This document shows, piece by piece, positions 58,996 through 64,000 of a stretch of 64,000 nucleotides of DNA. A program made the translations under genes and the position numbers. Each line of letters starts with the position of its first letter. Positions within the stretch are counted from its first letter, which is position 1. The notes under the pieces were generated by a model. That model made no database searches and was not told where the DNA came from. It saw nothing but the letters and a program-made list of their open reading frames with translations. Origin of the DNA: Ilumatobacter coccineus YM16-304 (lineage in GTDB: Bacteria; Actinomycetota; Acidimicrobiia; Acidimicrobiales; Ilumatobacteraceae); the NCBI RefSeq assembly GCF_000348785.1, contig NC_020520.1, positions 124,001 to 188,000 of the forward strand. The letters run 5' to 3'.

Positions 58996-60819
58996 TCAGA
59001 GTGAGCGGCGGCGGCTGGCGGCGAGCACGCCGGTGCCGCCGAGGACGAGCGCCAGTGCGGCGAGCGCCAGGTTGCCGGTCGAATCCTGCGAGCCCGTGGC
59101 GGGAAGCTCGCGAGTCGGGACCACCGTCGTCGTGGCCGGCACCGTCGTCGTGGCCGGCACCGTCGTGGTGGGTTCGACCGTCGTCGCCGGTGCCACGGTG
59201 GTGGTCGGGGCCGCGGTCGTGGGCGGCACGGTCGTGGTGGTCGGCGCCGTCTGCACGTCGATGCCGATCAGCCGGCTCGTACCGCTGACCTCGAACGACA
59301 CGGCGAGCATCGGTTCGCCGGTCGGGCTGTCGGCGGCGCTGATGAATGCAATGCCTTCGGGAGCGACGTCGCCGCCACCGGTCACCAGAGCCTCTGCTCC
59401 GTCGGGCACGGTCTCGGCGGTGTTGACGTAGTCGATGAACTCGGGAGCGGTGGGGTCGGAGATGTCGTACATCATCACGCCCCCCGAACGCTCGAGGCCG
59501 ATGAAGGCGAACGTGCGGCCCTCGACGACTCCGACCGCCAACGCTTCGGGCTCGGGACCCTTGTCGTCGCTGCGTCCGTCGGTCTCGTCCTCGTCGAGGT
59601 TGAAGAAGTCGGTGCCGACGAGCTGCTGTTCGAAATCGTCGCCGCTGTCGAACACGATCGTTCCGTCGGTGGTGCGGATCGTGAACGATCGAGCACCGTA
59701 GGCGTAGACCTGCTCGACTTCGTCGTCACCGTTGAGTTGCGTCGGGAATGCCGTGGTCGTCTTGAGGCGGCCGAGGTTCTCCTCGTCGCCATCGGTGGCG
59801 GCGTACGGCGGCGAGGCGAGATCGAAGTCCTCGACTCGCGCTTCCTCCGAGTAGCAGTCGTAGTCGCGTGCGTCGCCTTCGTTGGCCGACACGGTGTAGA
59901 TCGTGCCGTCGATCTCGACTGCGGCGATCGCGTCGGGCTGATACATGCCCAACACGTTCCAGGTGGCGATCGCTTCGGCGTCGTCTCGGTTCGACGGGTC
60001 GATTCCGTTGCCGTCGATCGAGTGGTCCTTGAAGCCGAGCGGCACCAGGTCGGTCACCGTTGCCGTCGCGATGTCGACGACCGCGATGGCGTTGTTCTCC
60101 TGCAGCGTGACGTGGGCGGTCGTGCCGTCGGGCGTGATCGCGACGTACTCGGGCTCGAGGTCCTGCGACACCGACGATCCGGGGAAGAAGATGCGAATGC
60201 CCTCGGCGGCGAGCGCCGCCTCGGTGCCGTCGAACGCATTGAAGTCGGCGGTGGCGACCGAATCGTTGGTCGTGTCGATGACCGAGATCGTGCCTTCGGG
60301 GTCGACGTCGAGCACCGATTCGTCGTCGTCGGTGCACACCGGCTCGGCCTCGTTGGCCACGACGATGTAGCGCCCGTCGGGCGTGAACGCGATCGAGTCG
60401 GGAAGCACGCCGACCGTGTAGCTGGTGTCGAACACACCCGCCGTGCTGAACAGCACGACCGTGCCCGCCCCGGCGCCGTCGGCGTGCTTGACCGCTGCGG
60501 CGATGACGCCGTCACCGACCGCGACGCTCTGGATGCCGTCGCCGTACGACGACACGTCGAGCTGGGTGACCAGCGACGGAGCCGACGGGTCGGAGATGTC
60601 GATGACGTCGATCGTCTGGTCGGCGCCGTTGGTGGTGAACAACCGATCGGTCGCCGGGTCGAAGGCGATGATCTCGGAGCCGCCCTCCTCACCGGTGTCG
60701 TAGACGCCGAGTGGGGTCAGCCCTTCCTCGTCGGTCTGTGCGGACGCGCCCAGCGAGAGCACTCCGAGCGTTGCGGTGGACGCCGTGACGGCGGTGGCGG
60801 CGAGATGTCGAATTTTCAC
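58996..60819 (-). CDS. Choice-of-anchor I family protein with LPXTG anchor
   Basis: This 607-residue exported protein has a signal peptide (to about GASAQTD, residue 28) and a beta-propeller body of about 480 residues with repeated blades such as IIAFDPATDRLFTTNG, SIAFTPDGRYIVVANE and YVAITPDGTTAHVT. A Thr/Pro/Val repeat linker leads to the sorting signal LPATGSQDS, a hydrophobic helix and RRRSL. It should be linked to the wall by a sortase, which is not in this window. It starts at GTG. Confidence 0.85.
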   Translation of the reverse strand: MKIRHLAATAVTASTATLGVLSLGASAQTDEEGLTPLGVYDTGEEGGSEIIAFDPATDRLFTTNGADQTIDVIDISDPSAPSLVTQLDVSSYGDGIQSVAVGDGVIAAAVKHADGAGAGTVVLFSTAGVFDTSYTVGVLPDSIAFTPDGRYIVVANEAEPVCTDDDESVLDVDPEGTISVIDTTNDSVATADFNAFDGTEAALAAEGIRIFFPGSSVSQDLEPEYVAITPDGTTAHVTLQENNAIAVVDIATATVTDLVPLGFKDHSIDGNGIDPSNRDDAEAIATWNVLGMYQPDAIAAVEIDGTIYTVSANEGDARDYDCYSEEARVEDFDLASPPYAATDGDEENLGRLKTTTAFPTQLNGDDEVEQVYAYGARSFTIRTTDGTIVFDSGDDFEQQLVGTDFFNLDEDETDGRSDDKGPEPEALAVGVVEGRTFAFIGLERSGGVMMYDISDPTAPEFIDYVNTAETVPDGAEALVTGGGDVAPEGIAFISAADSPTGEPMLAVSFEVSGTSRLIGIDVQTAPTTTTVPPTTAAPTTTVAPATTVEPTTTVPATTTVPATTTVVPTRELPATGSQDSTGNLALAALALVLGGTGVLAASRRRSL

Positions 60820-60982
60820 AGTCGAGACCTGACCACGAGGATGTGGACGTCAACTGACGACCGGTTGAACGACGGTCGAGCGCAACGTGAACATCACCTG
60901 AACCACGCCGGCCGTGCCACCTGCACCGCGTCGAGGCGCGCTCGGCCCGACCGGCAGTGGCCGCCGCGGCGTCGGGCTCCGA

Positions 60983-62149
60983 TCAGTTCTCGGCGGCGGA
61001 CTTGATGCCGGCGACCACGGCGTTCATGTTGTCGCGGAGACCCGACATGCGTCCGGTGATCCCCTGGGCGGCACGATCGGGATTGCTCTCGACGAAGCGC
61101 TTCAAGCCCGACGGGCCGGGCCCGATGACCACGCTGTGACGGAGCCGGGTGGAGCCGGCGAGCGGTTCGAGTTCGTAGCGCCAGGTGGCGCCGGGATCGT
61201 CGGGGCTGACGGTCGACCAGGCGAAGCATCGGTCGGCCTCGTACTCGACGACGTGGCAGGTCACGTCCCACTCGCCCATGTAGGAGTTCTCGTTCGATCC
61301 GGTGAACGTCGCGCCCACCTCGGGTTCTCCGTCGACGTCCCACGCGGCTCGTTGGAGTTCGCGGCTGAACTTGGCGGCGAAGTTCACGTCGGTCACGTAC
61401 TGCCAGATCTCGTGTGGCGGGGCATCGATGTCGATCTCGACGACGGTTCCAGGGCCGTCGAGCAGTGACGGTGGGTTGCTCGGACCGCTCGCCCACGTGT
61501 GGCCGTATCGGTCGATGAACGCGATCTCGCGGGCGGGCCGTCGCGGTGCGGGGCGGAAGTCGGTTCCGATCGTCCACGCCACGGGGATCATCGCGATCGG
61601 CGTGTTGTCGGCCGGTATCCCGAGGAGATCGCTCAGTTCGTCGCCTCGTTCGAGGATCGCGGTCGTCCAGGTCGTGCCGAGGCCGCGGGCGCGCAGCGCC
61701 ACGCAGAGGCTCCACGCGGACTGGATGACCGAGTCGAAGAGCCCGGGTCGGCCGCTTCCGTCGTGGAGGCCGATGATCGTCGGGATCACGATCGCCGGAA
61801 CCTCGGCCAGATGTTCGGCGAGATGCGCTGCTGAGGCCATGACCCTCTCCCGCGGGTGGCCGGTGCCGGCGAGCCGGTCGCGGGTGTCGATCATCCACTC
61901 GCCGCCCGACGCCAGGTAGAGGTCGGCGAGCCGGGCCTTGAGTTCGGGGTCGCGGACGATCACCCAGCGACGGCTGCTCTGGTCGCCGCCGGTCGGGGCC
62001 TGCTCGGCGATGTCGATGCAGTCGAAGATGATGTCGTCGTCGACCGGGCGCTCGAGGTCGAGGCGGCGCCGAACCGCTCGGGTGGTGGTGAGCGCGTGGT
62101 CGACCGCCGCGGCGTCGAGCGGGGGACTGGCGTGCTGATCGGCGCTCAT
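60983..62149 (-). CDS. Nitroreductase fused to an SRPBCC domain
   Basis: This 388-residue protein joins two domains. Residues 15-215 are a nitroreductase: TTRAVRRRLDLERPVDDDII, APTGGDQSSRRWVIVRDPE and LFDSVIQSAWSLCVALRARGLGTTWTTAI, an FMN enzyme of the BluB/FMN-reductase type. Residues 235-385 are an SRPBCC/polyketide-cyclase-like pocket: TVVEIDIDAPPHEIWQYVTDVNFAAKFSREL and GATFTGSNENSYMGEWDV. The pocket may bind a hydrophobic substrate for the flavin domain. GGAG precedes the ATG. Confidence 0.85.
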   Translation of the reverse strand: MSADQHASPPLDAAAVDHALTTTRAVRRRLDLERPVDDDIIFDCIDIAEQAPTGGDQSSRRWVIVRDPELKARLADLYLASGGEWMIDTRDRLAGTGHPRERVMASAAHLAEHLAEVPAIVIPTIIGLHDGSGRPGLFDSVIQSAWSLCVALRARGLGTTWTTAILERGDELSDLLGIPADNTPIAMIPVAWTIGTDFRPAPRRPAREIAFIDRYGHTWASGPSNPPSLLDGPGTVVEIDIDAPPHEIWQYVTDVNFAAKFSRELQRAAWDVDGEPEVGATFTGSNENSYMGEWDVTCHVVEYEADRCFAWSTVSPDDPGATWRYELEPLAGSTRLRHSVVIGPGPSGLKRFVESNPDRAAQGITGRMSGLRDNMNAVVAGIKSAAEN

Positions 62150-62289
62150 CTCCAGATCTTCGCAGGCGTGACGAGCATTGCGCGCCGATCTGGCGTCGGC
62201 CGCGAGGCGCGCCCGGCGACGTCGATGCTGATCCTGCCGCTCGACCTCGACGACTCGTTCCGTCTCGCCTGCGAGTCGTAGCGCGATCG

Positions 62290-63237
62290 TCAGGCGGCGT
62301 GAACGGCGACGGCAGCGGCTCGACGGGGAAGGTGGATGCCCGCGAGCATGCAGCGCATCGATCCGCCGGCCAGTTCGATGGTGGGGAGATCGACGGCGAC
62401 GATCCGTGACGAGGCTTCGATTCGCGCGACCTGGTCGTCGGTGAGCGATCGGCGGGCCCGGCCCGACATCGCGGTGATCGATCCGTGACGTCCGGTCAAC
62501 TCGAACGCGTTGCCGGCGAACTCTCCGAGTTGGGCGTTGCTGAGGGCGATCACGTCGCGGCCGGACTCGGTGAGTCGTTCGACGATCTCGTCGCGTCGTC
62601 GGCGGTCGCTGATCGTGTCGAGTCCGATCAACGCGAACGACGTGCCCACCGTCATCAAGACGTTGGTGTGGTAGATCGGAACGCCCGAGTCGTCGATGGC
62701 GTCGAAGGCCATCGGCTCGAACCCGAAGTTGGTGCAGAACCGTTCGAGGATGATCGGGTCGGCTCGATGCGACCGGGCGACGTACGCGACTCGGTCGAGG
62801 TGATCGAGTACCATCGCGCCCGTTCCCTCCAGAAAGAGGTCGTCGTGCTCGAGGCCGGAGTAGTCGATCACGTCTTGGACGCGAAACTCCGACTTGAGCA
62901 TGTCGATCACGTCGTACCGGCGTTCGAGGCGACGGTTCGGAGTGCACATGGGGTACACGGCGACGTGTCCGCCGTGATGGGTCGAGAACCAGTTGTTCGG
63001 AAACACGCTGTCGGGTGTGGCGGTACCGGCGTCTTCGAAGAGGTGGACGTCGATGCCTTCGTGGCGAAGCGCGTCGACCACCGCGGTCACTTCGTCGAAG
63101 GCGAGCGCGGCGACCCGATCGGCGCGGAGATCGGCGGGCACGTCGGCCTGGAACACGTTGTCGACGACGGTTTCGACGTTCGGGGTGAAGTGGTGCGGCC
63201 GGACCATCACCACCACGGACGGCGCCTGGAGCGACAT
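62290..63237 (-). CDS. ctlX: CtlX-like arginine deiminase-family hydrolase
   Basis: This 315-residue protein belongs to the guanidino-group-modifying superfamily: MVRPHHFTPNVET, TPDSVFPNNWFSTH, LEGTGAMVLDH, YHTNVLMTVG and the catalytic Cys in GGSMRCMLAGI. CtlX and DDAH-like enzymes hydrolyse citrulline, arginine or methylarginines. Its ATG shares one base with the stop of the ornithine cyclodeaminase gene (TGATG), so the two enzymes form one pathway step pair around ornithine. Confidence 0.87.
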   Translation of the reverse strand: MSLQAPSVVVMVRPHHFTPNVETVVDNVFQADVPADLRADRVAALAFDEVTAVVDALRHEGIDVHLFEDAGTATPDSVFPNNWFSTHHGGHVAVYPMCTPNRRLERRYDVIDMLKSEFRVQDVIDYSGLEHDDLFLEGTGAMVLDHLDRVAYVARSHRADPIILERFCTNFGFEPMAFDAIDDSGVPIYHTNVLMTVGTSFALIGLDTISDRRRRDEIVERLTESGRDVIALSNAQLGEFAGNAFELTGRHGSITAMSGRARRSLTDDQVARIEASSRIVAVDLPTIELAGGSMRCMLAGIHLPRRAAAVAVHAA

Positions 63238-64000
63238 CAGGACCCTGCGAGCGGGACGAGTTGGCGGAGCTGGTCGATCGCGGCTCCAGCAACATCGGAG
63301 GTATCGGTGGCCAGCGTGGAGCCGAGCAGTTCACCGAAGAGGTTCTTCGGGTCGGCGGGCTCGGCGACGAGGTCGATCTCGTCGTAGTAGTCGGTGCCCG
63401 TGATCGACTCGTTGAGGAACCGGAGCGCGCAGAAGTCCTCGATCGCGAAGCCGACGGAGTCGAACACGGTGAGCTCGTCGTCGGACTGTCGGCCGGGACG
63501 TTCGCCGGTGAGCACCTGCCACAGTTCGGTGATCGGCCAGTCGTGCGGGAGGAACTGGATCTCGCCTTCGATGAACGACTGCTCGGGGAACTCGACGAAC
63601 GTCGACGCGCGCTTCACCAACTCGATGTCGAGCTCGGTCTTGCCGGGGCAGTCGCCGCCGATGGCGTTGATGTGGAGCCCGCGGCGTGGACCGCGCGACG
63701 CCTCGGTGCTGCGGACCATCTCGTCGGTCAAGACGGTGGCGTTTCGCTTGTCGGCGGTGCAGGTGGTGACGATGTGCGCGCCGGTGATCGCCTCCTCGGC
63801 GCTGCGGCAGATCGTGACGTCGAAGCCCAGCGCCGTCGCATTGCGCTCGAACTTGGTCATGGCCGCAGGATCGGTGTCGAACACGCGCAGCGTCTCGATG
63901 CCGAGGTTGGCGCGGAACGCGAGCGCCTGGAACTCGCTCTGCGCCCCCGAACCGATCATGCCCATCACGGACGCGTGTGCAGGGGCGAGCACCTTGGCGG
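63237..64000 (-). CDS. Ornithine cyclodeaminase/mu-crystallin family protein (partial)
   Basis: At least 254 C-terminal codons are present; the start lies beyond the right edge. The NAD-binding loop GMIGSGAQSEFQALAFRA is followed by TLRVFDTDP, and INAIGGDCPGKTELD is the family segment near the substrate. Ornithine cyclodeaminase converts ornithine to proline and ammonia. It is coupled by TGATG to the CtlX-like gene, suggesting conversion of a guanidino or ureido amino acid to ornithine and then proline. Confidence 0.87.
   Translation of the reverse strand, partial: AKVLAPAHASVMGMIGSGAQSEFQALAFRANLGIETLRVFDTDPAAMTKFERNATALGFDVTICRSAEEAITGAHIVTTCTADKRNATVLTDEMVRSTEASRGPRRGLHINAIGGDCPGKTELDIELVKRASTFVEFPEQSFIEGEIQFLPHDWPITELWQVLTGERPGRQSDDELTVFDSVGFAIEDFCALRFLNESITGTDYYDEIDLVAEPADPKNLFGELLGSTLATDTSDVAGAAIDQLRQLVPLAGS

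Overview
The window is GC-rich, densely coded bacterial DNA from an actinobacterium. Three things point there: a mycothiol-linked reductase of the Rv2466c type, an actinobacterial-style tad pilus operon, and many leaderless-looking starts. The protein mix (RCC1-repeat surface protein, HTTM pair, LPXTG protein, many CoA and amidohydrolase enzymes) resembles marine Acidimicrobiia such as Ilumatobacter; that placement is an inference. No rRNA, tRNA, CRISPR, integrase or insertion sequence was seen. The window reads as chromosome with several families of short palindromic repeats.

Layout. 1-14.2 kb: single genes and small pairs (thiolase, methyltransferase, PadR and TetR regulators with visible operators, DsbA-like mycothiol reductase, SWEET-like transporter, cold shock protein, SDR, DUF389 membrane protein, TrmH-type methyltransferase, rearranged CoA transferase, rhodanese). 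14.2-16.3 kb: a peptidoglycan-binding lipoprotein, a VapBC toxin-antitoxin pair and an AlkB-type dioxygenase. 16.3-26.8 kb: one minus-strand tad/Flp pilus operon from prepilin peptidase to a LysM-BTAD protein. 27-30 kb: a secreted acidic protein and a two-component system. 30-34.2 kb: a large RCC1-repeat surface protein and an HTTM pair. 34.3-39.8 kb: nitronate monooxygenase-like enzyme, hydroxyacid dehydrogenase, tyrosine phosphatase, DinB and Dabb proteins, and a thioredoxin-fold lipoprotein whose first active-site cysteine codon is an in-frame TGA followed by a hairpin, a strong selenoprotein candidate.

39.9-52.9 kb is a minus-strand catabolic block: M20 amidohydrolase, N-carbamoyl-D-amino-acid-type amidase, XdhD-type molybdenum hydroxylase, SsnA-type aminohydrolase, YgfK-type iron-sulfur oxidoreductase and a complete BMP-family ABC importer. 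Families like YgfK, SsnA and XdhD are linked to selenium and purine breakdown elsewhere, so this block looks like an import-and-degrade module for purines, pyrimidines or hydantoins. 53-64 kb: small thiamine-binding-like protein, Tat-exported surface protein, histidine phosphatase, D-aminoacylase-type enzyme with a Lin0512 protein and a hydrolase, YceI, an LPXTG-anchored beta-propeller protein, a nitroreductase-SRPBCC fusion, and a CtlX/ornithine cyclodeaminase pair that runs off the right edge.

Two genome-level signals recur. First, many genes start exactly six bases after a -10-like hexamer, so leaderless mRNAs look common. Second, several families of short imperfect palindromes sit between genes, two of them as small arrays with a period of about 36-37 bases.
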